Assembly (NCBI GenBank): GCA_024362935.1
Contig: JANCRA010000039.1
Span: 6,697,040-6,761,039 of the forward strand
Direction: 5' to 3'
DNA: 64,000 bases
From: Setophaga petechia
Lineage: Eukaryota > Chordata > Aves > Passeriformes > Parulidae
Shown here: positions 20,077 through 33,669 of the stretch, piece after piece
Layout: each line of letters starts with the position of its first letter
How positions within the stretch are numbered: the stretch's first letter is position 1
Notes under the pieces: generated by a model
What the model saw: only the letters and a program-made list of their open reading frames with translations
Database searches by the model: none
Told to the model about the DNA's origin: nothing
Translations under genes and position numbers: made by a program

Positions 20077-23000
20077 GTGAACGGAAAGGCAAGAGAGTGG
20101 GAAAGTACTGTTTTCTATCACTTTGCAATCTGCTTACACAATCCCAGTGTTGTGTAGCAATTAGCTTGTCAGTGCACGGCAGTAAGTGTTTCTTGATACC
20201 TACATCTGAGCAAATAGCTTTTTCACTATGTCTCGCAAGGGGAAAACGTTGCTGCTCACTAAACAACTTCCATCGTGTTGTAGAAGTTGCACAGAGGGCT
20301 GCAGTGTGTTTTGCAAAATGTAAAAGAAAGTTGTCTAAGACGCCTTCCTTTCAAGTATTAATGTGAAGGGAAAGGCAAGAGAGTGGGAAAGTACTGTTTT
20401 CTAGCACTTTGCAAGCTGCTAACACAATCGCAGTACTGTGTAGCAGTTAGGTATTCAGTGCACTGCAGTAAGTGTTTCTTGTCACCTACATCTAAGCAAA
20501 TAGCTTTTTCACTATGTCTCCCAAGGAGAATACCTTCCTGCTCACTAAACATCTCCTATCGTGTTCTAGAAGTTGCACAGAGGGCTGCAGTGTGTTCTGT
20601 AACAAGAAAAAGAAAGTTGTCTAAGACGCCTTCCTTTCAAGTGTTAATGTGAAGGGAAAGGCAAGAGAGTGGGAAAGTACTGTTTTCTAGCACTTTGCAA
20701 GCTGCTAACACAATCCCAGTGCTGTGTAGCAATTAGCTTGTCACTGCACGGCAGTAAGTGTTTCTTGATACCTACATCTGTGCAAATAGCTTTTTCACTT
20801 TGTCTCGCAAGGGGAAAACGTTGCTGCTCACTAAACAACTTCCATCGTGTTGTAGAAGTTGCACAGAGGGCTGCAGTGTGTTTTGCAGCAAGAAAAAGAA
20901 AGTTGTCTAAGACGCCTTCCTTTCAAGTATTAATGTGAAGGGAAAGGCAAGAGAGTGGGAAAGTACTGTTTTCTAGCACTTTGCAAGCTGCTAACACAAT
21001 CCTAGTGCTGTGTAGCAGTTAGCTGTTCAGTGCACTGCAGTAAGTGTTTCTTGTCAGCTACATCTAAGCAAATAGCTTTTTCACTATGTCTCGCAAGGAG
21101 AAAACCTTCCTGCTCACTAAACATTTCCTATCGTGTTGTAGATTTTGCAGAGAGGGCTGCAGAGTTTTTTGACACAAGAAAAAGAAAGTTGTCTAAGATG
21201 CCTCCTTTCAAGTATTAATGTGAAGGGAAAGGCAAGAGAGTGGGAAAGTACTGTTTTCTAGCACTTTGCAGGCTGCTAACACAATCGCAGTGCTGTGTAG
21301 CAGTTAGCTTTTCAGTGCACGGCAGTAAGTGTTTCTTGATACCTACATCTGAGCAAATAGCTTTTTCACTTTGTCTCGCAAGGGGAAAACGTTGCTGCTC
21401 ACTAAACAACTTCCATCGTGTTGTAGAAGTTGCACAGAGGGCTGCAGTGTGTTTTGCAGCAAGAAAAAGAAAGTTGTCTAAGACGCCTTCCTTTCAAGTA
21501 TTAATGTGAAGGGAAAGGCAAGAGAGTGGGAAAGTACTGTTTTCTAGCACTTTGCAAGCTGCTAACACAATCCCAGTGCTGTGTAGCAGTTAGCTGTTCA
21601 GTGCACTGCAGTAAGTGTTTCTTGTCACCTACATCTAAGCAAATAGCTTTTTCACTATGTCTCGCAAGGAGAAAACCTTCTTGCTCACTAAACATTTCCT
21701 ATCGTGTTCTAGAAGTTGCACAGAGGGCTGCAGTGTGTTTTGCAGCAAGAAAAAGAAAGTTGTCTAAGACGCCTTCCTTTCAAGCATTAATGTGAACGGA
21801 AAGGCAAGAGAGTGGGAAAGTACTGTTTTCTATCACTTTGCAATCTGCTTACACAATCCCAGTGTTGTGTAGCAATTAGCTTGTCAGTGCACGGCAGTAA
21901 GTGTTTCTTGATACCTACATCTGAGCAAATAGCTTTTTCACTTTGTCTCGCAAGGGGAAAACGTTGCTGCTCACTAAACAACTTCCATCGTGTTGTAGAA
22001 GTTGCACAGAGGGCTGCAGTGTGTTTTGCAAAATGTAAAAGAAAGTTGTCTAAGACGCCTTCCTTTCAAGTATTAATGTGAAGGGAAAGGCAAGAGAGTG
22101 GGAAAGTACTGTTTTCTAGCACTTTGCAAGCTGCTAACACAATCGCAGTACTGTGTAGCAGTTAGGTATTCAGTGCACTGCAGTAAGTGTTTCTTGTCAC
22201 CTACATCTAAGCAAATAGCTTTTTCACTATGTCTCCCAAGGAGAAAACCTTCCTGCTCACTAAACATCTCCTATCGTGTTCTAGAAGTTGCACAGAGGGC
22301 TGCAGTGTGTTCTGTAACAAGAAAAAGAAAGTTGTCTAAGACGCCTTCCTTTCAAGTGTTAATGTGAAGGGAAAGGCAAGAGAGTGGGAAAGTACTGTTT
22401 TCTAGCACTTTGCAAGCTGCTAACACAATCGCAGTACTGTGTAGCAAATAGCTTGTCACTGCACTGCAGTAAGTGTTTCTTGTCACCTACATCTAAGCAA
22501 ATTGCTTTTTCTCTATGTCTCCCAAGGAGAAAATGTTGCTGCTCAAAAACAACCTCCATCGCGTTGTAGAAGTTGCACAGAGGGCTGCAGTGTGTTTTGC
22601 AAAATGTAAAAGAAAGTTGTCTAAGACGCCTTCCTTTCAAATATTAATATGAATAGAAAGGCAAGGGAGTGGGAAAGTACTGTTTTCTAACACTCTGCAA
22701 GGTGCTAACACAATCCCAGTGTTGTGTAGCAATTAGCTTGTCACTGCACTGCAGTAAGTGTTTCTTGTCACCTACATCTAAGCAAATAGCTTTTTCACTA
22801 TGTCTCGCACGGAGAAAACCTTCCTGCTCACTAAACAACTTCCATCATGTTGTAGAAGTTGCACAGAGGGCTGCAGAGTGTTTTGTAACAAGAAAAATAA
22901 AGTTGTCTAAGACGCCTTCCTTTCAAGTATTAATGTGAATGGAAAGGCAAGAGAGTGGGAAAGTACTGTTTTCTAGCACTTTGAGAGCTGCTAACACAAT

Positions 23001-26000
23001 CGCAAGGCTGTGTAGCAGTTAGCTTTTCAGTGCACGGCAGTAAGTGTTTCTTGATACCTACATCTGAGCAAATAGCTTTTTCACTTTGTCTCGCAAGGGG
23101 AAAACGTTGCTGCTCACTAAACAACTTCCATCGTGTTGTAGAAGTTGCACAGAGGGCTGCAGTGTGTTTTGCAGCAAGAAAAAGAAAGTTGTCTAAGACG
23201 CCTTCCTTTCAAGTATTAATGTGAAGGGAAAGGCAAGAGAGTGGGAAAGTACTGTTTTCTAGCACTTTGCAAGCTGCTAACACAATCCCAGTGCTGTGTA
23301 GCAGTTAGCTGTTCAGTGCACTGCAGTAAGTGTTTCTTGTCATTTACATCTAAGCAAATAGCTTTTTCACTATGTCTCGCAAGGAGAAAACCTTCTTGCT
23401 CACTAAACATTTCCTATCGTGTTCTAGAAGTTGCACAGAGGGCTGCAGTGTGTTTTGCAGCAAGAAAAAGAAAGTTGTCTAAGACGCCTTCCTTTCAAGC
23501 ATTAATGTGAACGGAAAGGCAAGAGAGTGGGAAAGTACTGTTTTCTATCACTTTGCAATCTGCTTACACAATCCCAGTGTTGTGTAGCAATTAGCTTGTC
23601 AGTGCACGGCAGTAAGTGTTTCTTGATACCTACATCTGAGCAAATAGCTTTTTCACTTTGTCTCGCAAGGGGAAAACGTTGCTGCTCACTAAACAACTTC
23701 CATCGTGTTGTAGAAGTTGCACAGAGGGCTGCAGTGTGTTTTGCAAAATGTAAAAGAAAGTTGTCTAAGACGCCTTCCTTTCAAGTATTAATGTGAAGGG
23801 AAAGGCAAGAGAGTGGGAAAGTACTGTTTTCTAGCACTTTGCAAGCTGCTAACACAATCGCAGTACTGTGTAGCAGTTAGGTATTCAGTGCACTGCAGTA
23901 AGTGTTTCTTGTCACCTACATCTAAGCAAATAGCTTTTTCACTATGTCTCCCAAGGAGAATACCTTCCTGCTCACTAAACATCTCCTATCGTGTTCTAGA
24001 AGTTGCACAGAGGGCTGCAGTGTGTTCTGTAACAAGAAAAAGAAAGTTGTCTAAGACGCCTTCCTTTCAAGTGTTAATGTGAAGGGAAAGGCAAGAGAGT
24101 GGGAAAGTACTGTTTTCTAGCACTTTGCAAGCTGCTAACACAATCCCAGTGCTGTGTAGCAATTAGCTTGTCACTGCACGGCAGTAAGTGTTTCTTGATA
24201 CCTACATCTGTGCAAATAGCTTTTTCACTTTGTCTCGCAAGGGGAAAACGTTGCTGCTCACTAAACAACTTCCATCGTGTTGTAGAAGTTGCACAGAGGG
24301 CTGCAGTGTGTTTTGCAGCAAGAAAAAGAAAGTTGTCTAAGACGCCTTCCTTTCAAGTATTAATGTGAAGGGAAAGGCAAGAGAGTGGGAAAGTACTGTT
24401 TTCTAGCACTTTGCAAGCTGCTAACACAATCCTAGTGCTGTGTAGCAGTTAGCTGTTCAGTGCACTGCAGTAAGTGTTTCTTGTCAGCTACATCTAAGCA
24501 AATAGCTTTTTCACTATGTCTCGCAAGGAGAAAACCTTCCTGCTCACTAAACATTTCCTATCGTGTTGTAGATTTTGCAGAGAGGGCTGCAGAGTTTTTT
24601 GACACAAGAAAAAGAAAGTTGTCTAAGATGCCTCCTTTCAAGTATTAATGTGAAGGGAAAGGCAAGAGAGTGGGAAAGTACTGTTTTCTAGCACTTTGCA
24701 GGCTGCTAACACAATCGCAGTGCTGTGTAGCAGTTAGCTTTTCAGTGCACGGCAGTAAGTGTTTCTTGATACCTACATCTGAGCAAATAGCTTTTTCACT
24801 TTGTCTCGCAAGGGGAAAACGTTGCTGCTCACTAAACAACTTCCATCGTGTTGTAGAAGTTGCACAGAGGGCTGCAGTGTGTTTTGCAGCAAGAAAAAGA
24901 AAGTTGTCTAAGACGCCTTCCTTTCAAGTATTAATGTGAAGGGAAAGGCAAGAGAGTGGGAAAGTACTGTTTTCTAGCACTTTGCAAGCTGCTAACACAA
25001 TCCCAGTGCTGTGTAGCAGTTAGCTGTTCAGTGCACTGCAGTAAGTGTTTCTTGTCACCTACATCTAAGCAAATAGCTTTTTCACTATGTCTCGCAAGGA
25101 GAAAACCTTCTTGCTCACTAAACATTTCCTATCGTGTTCTAGAAGTTGCACAGAGGGCTGCAGTGTGTTTTGCAGCAAGAAAAAGAAAGTTGTCTAAGAC
25201 GCCTTCCTTTCAAGCATTAATGTGAACGGAAAGGCAAGAGAGTGGGAAAGTACTGTTTTCTATCACTTTGCAATCTGCTTACACAATCCCAGTGTTGTGT
25301 AGCAATTAGCTTGTCAGTGCACGGCAGTAAGTGTTTCTTGATACCTACATCTGAGCAAATAGCTTTTTCACTTTGTCTCGCAAGGGGAAAACGTTGCTGC
25401 TCACTAAACAACTTCCATCGTGTTGTAGAAGTTGCACAGAGGGCTGCAGTGTGTTTTGCAAAATGTAAAAGAAAGTTGTCTAAGACGCCTTCCTTTCAAG
25501 TATTAATGTGAAGGGAAAGGCAAGAGAGTGGGAAAGTACTGTTTTCTAGCACTTTGCAAGCTGCTAACACAATCGCAGTACTGTGTAGCAGTTAGGTATT
25601 CAGTGCACTGCAGTAAGTGTTTCTTGTCACCTACATCTAAGCAAATAGCTTTTTCACTATGTCTCCCAAGGAGAATACCTTCCTGCTCACTAAACATCTC
25701 CTATCGTGTTCTAGAAGTTGCACAGAGGGCTGCAGTGTGTTCTGTAACAAGAAAAAGAAAGTTGTCTAAGACGCCTTCCTTTCAAGTGTTAATGTGAAGG
25801 GAAAGGCAAGAGAGTGGGAAAGTACTGTTTTCTAGCACTTTGCAAGCTGCTAACACAATCCCAGTGCTGTGTAGCAATTAGCTTGTCACTGCACGGCAGT
25901 AAGTGTTTCTTGATACCTACATCTGTGCAAATAGCTTTTTCACTTTGTCTCGCAAGGGGAAAACGTTGCTGCTCACTAAACAACTTCCATCGTGTTGTAG

Positions 26001-26936
26001 AAGTTGCACAGAGGGCTGCAGTGTGTTTTGCAGCAAGAAAAAGAAAGTTGTCTAAGACGCCTTCCTTTCAAGTATTAATGTGAAGGGAAAGGCAAGAGAG
26101 TGGGAAAGTACTGTTTTCTAGCACTTTGCAAGCTGCTAACACAATCCTAGTGCTGTGTAGCAGTTAGCTGTTCAGTGCACTGCAGTAAGTGTTTCTTGTC
26201 AGCTACATCTAAGCAAATAGCTTTTTCACTATGTCTCGCAAGGAGAAAACCTTCCTGCTCACTAAACATTTCCTATCGTGTTGTAGATTTTGCAGAGAGG
26301 GCTGCAGAGTTTTTTGACACAAGAAAAAGAAAGTTGTCTAAGATGCCTCCTTTCAAGTATTAATGTGAAGGGAAAGGCAAGAGAGTGGGAAAGTACTGTT
26401 TTCTAGCACTTTGCAGGCTGCTAACACAATCGCAGTGCTGTGTAGCAGTTAGCTTTTCAGTGCACGGCAGTAAGTGTTTCTTGATACCTACATCTGAGCA
26501 AATAGCTTTTTCACTTTGTCTCGCAAGGGGAAAACGTTGCTGCTCACTAAACAACTTCCATCGTGTTGTAGAAGTTGCACAGAGGGCTGCAGTGTGTTTT
26601 GCAGCAAGAAAAAGAAAGTTGTCTAAGACGCCTTCCTTTCAAGTATTAATGTGAAGGGAAAGGCAAGAGAGTGGGAAAGTACTGTTTTCTAGCACTTTGC
26701 AAGCTGCTAACACAATCCCAGTGCTGTGTAGCAGTTAGCTGTTCAGTGCACTGCAGTAAGTGTTTCTTGTCACCTACATCTAAGCAAATAGCTTTTTCAC
26801 TATGTCTCGCAAGGAGAAAACCTTCTTGCTCACTAAACATTTCCTATCGTGTTCTAGAAGTTGCACAGAGGGCTGCAGTGTGTTTTGCAGCAAGAAAAAG
26901 AAAGTTGTCTAAGACGCCTTCCTTTCAAGCATTAAT
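20077..26936 (+). repeat. Four tandem 1715-bp higher-order units
   Basis: The marker monomer ('gtgaacggaaagg', 'ctttgcaatctgcttac') starts at 20077, 21792, 23507 and 25222, with the next at 26937: four intervals of exactly 1715 bp. Units 1, 3 and 4 are the same subtype (285-bp monomer with 'gatgcctcctttc'; second monomer with 'gagaataccttcc'). Unit 2 is the other subtype, with the 285-bp monomer 'gctcaaaaacaacc'. In the first subtype G-type and T-type monomers alternate strictly, so the unit is three dimers of about 572 bp. After 26937 the order of monomers changes and the next marker is 2572 bp away. Confidence 0.88.
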
Positions 26937-29900
26937 GTGAACGGAAAGGCAAGAGAGTGGGAAAGTACTGTTTTCTATCACTTTGCAATCTGCTTACACA
27001 ATCCCAGTGTTGTGTAGCAATTAGCTTGTCAGTGCACGGCAGTAAGTGTTTCTTGATACCTACATCTGAGCAAATAGCTTTTTCACTTTGTCTCGCAAGG
27101 GGAAAACGTTGCTGCTCACTAAACAACTTCCATCGTGTTGTAGAAGTTGCACAGAGGGCTGCAGTGTGTTTTGCAAAATGTAAAAGAAAGTTGTCTAAGA
27201 CGCCTTCCTTTCAAGTATTAATGTGAAGGGAAAGGCAAGAGAGTGGGAAAGTACTGTTTTCTAGCACTTTGCAAGCTGCTAACACAATCGCAGTACTGTG
27301 TAGCAGTTAGGTATTCAGTGCACTGCAGTAAGTGTTTCTTGTCACCTACATCTAAGCAAATAGCTTTTTCACTATGTCTCCCAAGGAGAAAACCTTCCTG
27401 CTCACTAAACATCTCCTATCGTGTTCTAGAAGTTGCACAGAGGGCTGCAGTGTGTTCTGTAACAAGAAAAAGAAAGTTGTCTAAGACGCCATCCTTTCAA
27501 GTGTTAATGTGAAGGGAAAGGCAAGAGAGTGGGAAAGTACTGTTTTCTAGCACTTTGCAAGCTGCTAACACAATCGCAGTACTGTGTAGCAAATAGCTTG
27601 TCACTGCACTGCAGTAAGTGTTTCTTGTCACCTACATCTAAGCAAATTGCTTTTTCTCTATGTCTCCCAAGGAGAAAATGTTGCTGCTCAAAAACAACCT
27701 CCATCGCGTTGTAGAAGTTGCACAGAGGGCTGCAGTGTGTTTTGCAAAATGTAAAAGAAAGTTGTCTAAGACGCCTTCCTTTCAAATATTAATATGAATA
27801 GAAAGGCAAGGGAGTGGGAAAGTACTGTTTTCTAACACTCTGCAAGGTGCTAACACAATCCCAGTGTTGTGTAGCAATTAGCTTGTCACTGCACTGCAGT
27901 AAGTGTTTCTTGTCACCTACATCTAAGCAAATAGCTTTTTCACTATGTCTCGCACGGAGAAAACCTTCCTGCTCACTAAACAACTTCCATCATGTTGTAG
28001 AAGTTGCACAGAGGGCTGCAGAGTGTTTTGTAACAAGAAAAATAAAGTTGTCTAAGACGCCTTCCTTTCAAGTATTAATGTGAATGGAAAGGCAAGAGAG
28101 TGGGAAAGTACTGTTTTCTATCACTTTGCAAGCTGCTTACACAATCCCAGTGTTGTGTAGCAATTAGCTTGTAACTGCACTGCAGTAAGTGTTTCTTGTA
28201 ACCTACATCTAAGCAAATAGCTTTTTCACTATATCTCGCAGGCAGAAAACGTTGCTGCTCACTAAACAACTTCCATCGTGTTGTAGAAATTGCCCATAGG
28301 GCTGCAGAGTGTTTTGTATCAAGAAAAAGAACGTTGTCTAAGACGCCTTCCTTTCAAGTATTAATGTGTAGGGAAAGGCAAGAGAGTGGGAAAGTACTGT
28401 TTTCTAGCACTTTGAGAGCTGCTAACACAATCGCAGTGCTGTGTAGCAATTAGCTTGTCAGTGCACGGCAGTAAGTGTTTCTTGATACCTACATCTGAGC
28501 AAAGGGCTTTTTCACTTTGTCTCGCAAGGGGAAAACGTTGCTGCTCACTAAACAACTTCCATCGTGTTGTAGAAGTTGCACAGAGGGCTGCAGTGTCTTT
28601 TGCAGCAAGAAAAAGAAAGTTGTCTAAGACGCCTTCCTTTCAAGTATTAATGTGAAGGGAAAGGCAAGAGAGTGGGAAAGTACTGTTTTCTAGCACTTTG
28701 CAAGCTGCTAACACAATCGCAGTACTGTGTAGCAGTTAGGTATTCAGAGCACTGTAGTAAGTGTTTCTTGTCAGCTACATCTAAGCAAATAGCTTTTTCA
28801 CTATGTCTCGGAAGGAGAAAACCTTCCTGCTCACTAAACATTTCCTATCGTGTTGTAGATTTTGCAGAGAGGGCTGCAGAGTTTTTTGACACAAGTAAAA
28901 GAAAGTTGTCTAAGATGCCTCCTTTCAAGTATTAATGTGAAGGGAAAGGCAAGAGAGTGGGAAAGTACTGTTTTCTAGCACTTTGCAGGCTGCTAACACA
29001 ATCGCAGTGCTGTGTAGCAGTTAGCTTTTCAGTGCACGGCAGTAAGTGTTTCTTGATACCTACATCTGAGCAAATAGCTTTTTCACTTTGTCTCGCAAGG
29101 GGAAAACGTTGCTGCTCACTAAACAACTTCCATCGTGTTGTAGAAGTTGCACAGAGGGCTGCAGTGTGTTTTGCAGCAAGAAAAAGAAAGTTGTCTAAGA
29201 CGCCTTCCTTTCAAGTATTAATGTGAAGGGAAAGGCAAGAGAGTGGGAAAGTACTGTTTTCTAGCACTTTGCAAGCTGATAACACAATCCCAGTGCTGTG
29301 TAGCAGTTAGCTGTTCAGTGCACTGCAGTAAGTGTTTCTTGTCACCTACATCTAAGCAAATAGCTTTTTCACTATGTCTCGCAAGGAGAAAACCTTCTTG
29401 CTCACTAAACATTTCCTATCGTGTTCTAGAAGTTGCACAGAGGGCTGCAGTGTGTTTTGCAGCAAGAAAAAGAAAGTTGTCTAAGACGCCTTCCTTTCAA
29501 GCATTAATGTGAACGGAAAGGCAAGAGAGTGGGAAAGTACTGTTTTCTATCACTTTGCAATCTGCTTACACAATCCCAGTGTTGTGTAGCAATTAGCTTG
29601 TCAGTGCACGGCAGTAAGTGTTTCTTGATACCTACATCTGAGCAAATAGCTTTTTCACTTTGTCTCGCAAGGGGAAAACGTTGCTGCTCACTAAACAACT
29701 TCCATCGTGTTGTAGAAGTTGCACAGAGGGCTGCAGTGTGTTTTGCAAAATGTAAAAGAAAGTTGTCTAAGACGCCTTCCTTTCAAGTATTAATGTGAAG
29801 GGAAAGGCAAGAGAGTGGGAAAGTACTGTTTTCTAGCACTTTGCAAGCTGCTAACACAATCGCAGGACTGTGTAGCAGTTAGGTATTCAGTGCACTGCAG

Positions 29901-32082
29901 TAAGTGTTTCTTGTCACCTACATCTAAGCAAATAGCTTTTTCACTATGTCTCCCAAGGAGAAAACCTTCCTGCTCACTAAACATCTCCTATCGTGTTCTA
30001 GAAGTTGCACAGAGGGCTGCAGTGTGTTCTGTAACAAGAAAAAGAAAGTTGTCTAAGACGCCTTCCTTTCAAGTGTTAATGTGAAGGGAAAGGCAAGAGA
30101 GTGGGAAAGTACTGTTTTCTAGCACTTTGCAAGCTGCTAACACAATCCCAGTGCTGTGTAGCAATTAGCTTGTCACTGCACGGCAGTAAGTGTTTCTTGA
30201 TACCTACATCTGTGCAAATAGCTTTTTCACTTCGTCTCGCAAGGGGAAAACTTTGCTGCTCACTAAACAACTTCCATCATGTTGTAGAAGTTGCACAGAG
30301 GGCTGCAGAGTGTTTTGTAACAAGAAAAATAAAGTTGTCTAAGACGCCTTCCTTTCAAGTATTAATGTGAATGGAAAGGCAAGAGAGTGGGAAAGTACTG
30401 TTTTCTATCACTTTGCAAGCTGCTTACACAATCCCAGTGTTGTGTAGCAATTAGCTTGTAACTGCACTGCAGTAAGTGTTTCTTGTAACCTACATCTAAG
30501 CAAATAGCTTTTTCACTATATCTCGCAGGCAGAAAACGTTGCTGCTCACTAAACAACTTCCATCGTGTTGTAGAAATTGCCCAGAGGGCTGCAGAGTGTT
30601 TTGTATCAAGAAAAAGAACGTTGTCTAAGACGCCTTCCTTTCAAGTATTAATGTGAAGGGAAAGGCAAGAGAGTGGGAAAGTACTGTTTTCTAGTACTTT
30701 GCAAGCTGCTAACACAATCGCAGTACTGTGTAGCAGTTAGCTTGTCAGTGCACGGCAGTAAGTGTTTCTTGATACCTACATCTGAGCAAATAGCTTTTTC
30801 ACTTTGTCTCGCAAGGGGAAAACGTTGCTGCTCACTAAACATCTCCTATCGTGTTCTAGAAGTTGCACAGAGGGCTGCAGTGTGTTCTGTAACAAGAAAA
30901 AGAAAGTTGTCTAAGACGCCTTCCTTTCAAGTATTAATGTGAAGGGAAAGGCAAGAGAGTGGAAAAGTACTGTTTTCTATTACTTTGCAGGCTGCTAACA
31001 CAATCGCAGTGCTGTGTAGCAGTAAGCTTTTCAGTGCACTGCAGTAAGTGTTTCTTGTCACCTACATCTGAGGAAATAGCTTTTTCACTCTGTCTCTCAA
31101 GGAGAAAACCTTCCTGCTCACTGAACAACTCCTATCGTGTTCTAGAAGTTGCACAGAGGGCTGCAGTGTGTTCTGTAACAAGAAAAAGAAAGTTGTCTAA
31201 GACGCCTTCCTTTCAAGTGTTAATGTGAAGGGAAAGGCAAGAGAGTGGGAAAGTACTGTTTTCTAGCACTTTGCAAGCTGCTAACAGAATCCCAGTGCTG
31301 TGTAGCAATTAGCTTGTCAGTGCACGGCAGTAAGTGTTTCTTGATACCTACATCTGAGCAAATAGCTTTTTCTCTTTGTCTCGCAAGGGGAAAACGTTGC
31401 TGCTCATTAAACGTCTCCTATCGTGTTCTAGAAGTTGCACAGAGGGCTGCAGTGTGTTCTCTTACAAGAAAAAGAAAGTTGTCTAGGACGCCTTCCTTTC
31501 AAGTGTTAATGTGAAGGGAAAGGCAAGAGAGTGGGAAAGTACTGTTTTCTAGCACTTTGCAGGCTGCTAACACAATCGCAGTGCTGTATAGCAGTTAGCT
31601 TGTCAGTGCACGGCAGTAAGTGTTTCTTGATACCTACATCTGAGCAAATAGCTTTTTCACTTTGTCTCGCAAGGGGAAAACGTTGCTGCTCACTAAACAT
31701 CTCCTGTCGTGTTCTAGAAGTTGCACAGAGGGCTGCAGTGTGTTTTGCAAAATGTAAAAGAAAGTTGTCTCAGACGCCTTCCTTTCAAGTATTAATGTGA
31801 AGGGAAAGGCAAGAGAGTTGAAAAGTACTGTTTTCTATTACTTTGCAGGCTGCTAACACAATCGCAGTGCTGTGTAGCGGTAAGCTTTTCAGTGCACTGC
31901 AGTAAGTGTTTCTTGTCACCTACATCTGAGGAAATAGCTTTTTCACTCTGTCTCGCAAGGAGAAAACCTTCCTGCTCACTAAACATCTCCTATCGTGTTC
32001 TAGAAGTTGCACAGAGGACTGCAGTGTGTTTTGCAAAATGTAAAAGAAAGTTGTCTAAGACGCCTTCCTTTCAAGTATTAAT
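26937..32082 (+). repeat. Monomers between the higher-order units and the second diverged block
   Basis: These 18 monomers include a subtype with 'ctatatctcgcaggcag' and 'gaaattgccca' (starting near 28080 and 30367), one with 'gtgtagggaaagg' (near 28366), and the 'gtggaaaagtactg' pair before the diverged block. The marker monomer recurs at 29509. Everything is satellite; no other sequence is present. The same order is found in 47105-52250. Confidence 0.8.
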
Positions 32083-33669
32083 GTGAGGGGAAAGGCAAGA
32101 GAGTGGGAAAGTACTGTTTTCTATCACTTTGAAAGCTGCTTACCCAATCCCAGTTTTGTGCCGCTTCGTAGTTCGCCGTTCAGAAGCTGCCACAGTCTCT
32201 GTTTCCCGGAGAAGGGGAAGACGCTTCTTGTCGCGAAGAATCTGGTGTCGTTACGCCGATCGCGGCGTGCTCCGGAGAACAGCTACGGCCGACAGACACC
32301 CGGAAGCGGCGCTTAAAGGCACAGTGCTCCGTCTCCTGGTCTTTAGCGTCTCCTGCCGGCTACACCTTAGCAAAAAGCTTTTTCATTATGTCTCACCAGG
32401 AGAAACTGTGTCTGTTCACAAAAAACCTCCCATCGTGCTCTAGAGGTTGCAGGCAGCTCTGCAGAGTGTTGTGCAACAAGAAAAAGTAACTTGTCCAAAA
32501 AAGCCATCAATTCGAATGTTCCTGGAAAGGGAAAATGCAGGAGAGCGGATAGGTACTGTTTTCTACCAGTTTGCAAGCTGGACACACAATCCCAGTGTTA
32601 TACTACGATTGACTTTGCAGTGCACTGTAATAATTGCCTATTGTTACTACATCTAAGCCAATAGCGTTTGCATTATATCTCTTCAGGAGAAACTGTACCA
32701 GTTCAGAAAACAACTCTCATTTTTTCTAGAAGTTGCACGGAGGTGTGCAGAGTGTTTTGCAAGAAGCAAAAGAAAGTTGTCCAAAACTGCTGCCATTCGA
32801 ATAGTAATGCGAATGGAAAAGGCAGGAGAGTGGAAAGGTGCTATTTTCTATCTGTTTGTAAGCTGCTTACACAATCCCAGAGTTGTGCAGCAATTAGTTT
32901 TTCAGTGCACTGTAGTAGGTGCCTCTCTTCACCTGCATCTAAGCAAATTGCTTTTTCCCCATGTCTCGCAAGGAGAAACTGAGCCAGTTCAGAAAACATC
33001 TCCCATCGAGTTCTAGAGATTGCAGGCAGGTGTGCAGAGTGTTTTGCAAGAAGCCAAAGAAAGTTGTCTAAAACGCCTTGCATTCAAATAGAAATGTGAA
33101 TAGAAAAGGCAGGAGAAGGGAGAGGTACTGTTTTCTATCAATTTGCAACCTGCTTAGACAATCTGCGTGTTGTGCAGCAATTAGCTTGCAGTGCACTGTA
33201 GTAGGTGCCTCTTTTCACCTACATCTAAGCAAATTGCTTTTTCCCCATGTCTTGCAAAGAGAAACTGAGCCAGTTCAGAAAATATCTCCCATTGACTTCT
33301 AGAGATTGCAGGCAGGTGTGCAGAGTGTTTTGCAAGAAGCCAAAGAAAGTTGTCTAAAATTCTTTCCATTCGAATAGTAATGTGCATGGAAAAGGCAGGA
33401 AGAGTGGAAAGGTACTGTTTTCTATCACTTTGCAAGCTGGGCACACAATCCCAGTGTTGTGCATCTATTAGCTTTGCAGTGCACTGCAGTAACTGCCTCT
33501 GGTAACCTACATCTAAGCAAAAAGCTTTTTCACTATCTCTTACTAGGAGAAAATGTTCCTGCTCATTAAACAACTTCCATCGTGCTGTACAGGTTGCAGA
33601 GAGGGCTGCAGAATGTTTTGCAGCAAGAAAAAGAAAGTTGTCTAAGACGCCTTCCTTTCAAGTATTAAT
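32083..33669 (+). repeat. Diverged-monomer block, copy 2
   Basis: Same five-monomer structure as 14203-15789 at offset 17880. Differences seen by eye: 'cacagtctctg' for 'cgcagtctctg', 'cttcttgtcgcg' for 'cttcttggcgcg', 'gagtggaaaggtgc' for 'gagtgggaaggtgc', 'cctacatctaag' for 'cctatatctaag', and a private A at 32395. Upstream, this copy has one additional ordinary monomer (about 31797-32082) that the first copy lacks: the offset changes from 17594 to 17880 across it. Confidence 0.9.
32201..32350 (+). other. GC-rich, CpG-dense insert, copy 2
   Basis: This copy matches the insert at 14321-14470 apart from one visible substitution in 'cttcttgtcgcg', which leaves the CpG count unchanged. It keeps the inverted repeat (32253-32268) and the TTAAA motif (32311-32320). 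Survival of nearly all CpGs is notable if the host methylates satellite DNA. Confidence 0.8.
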
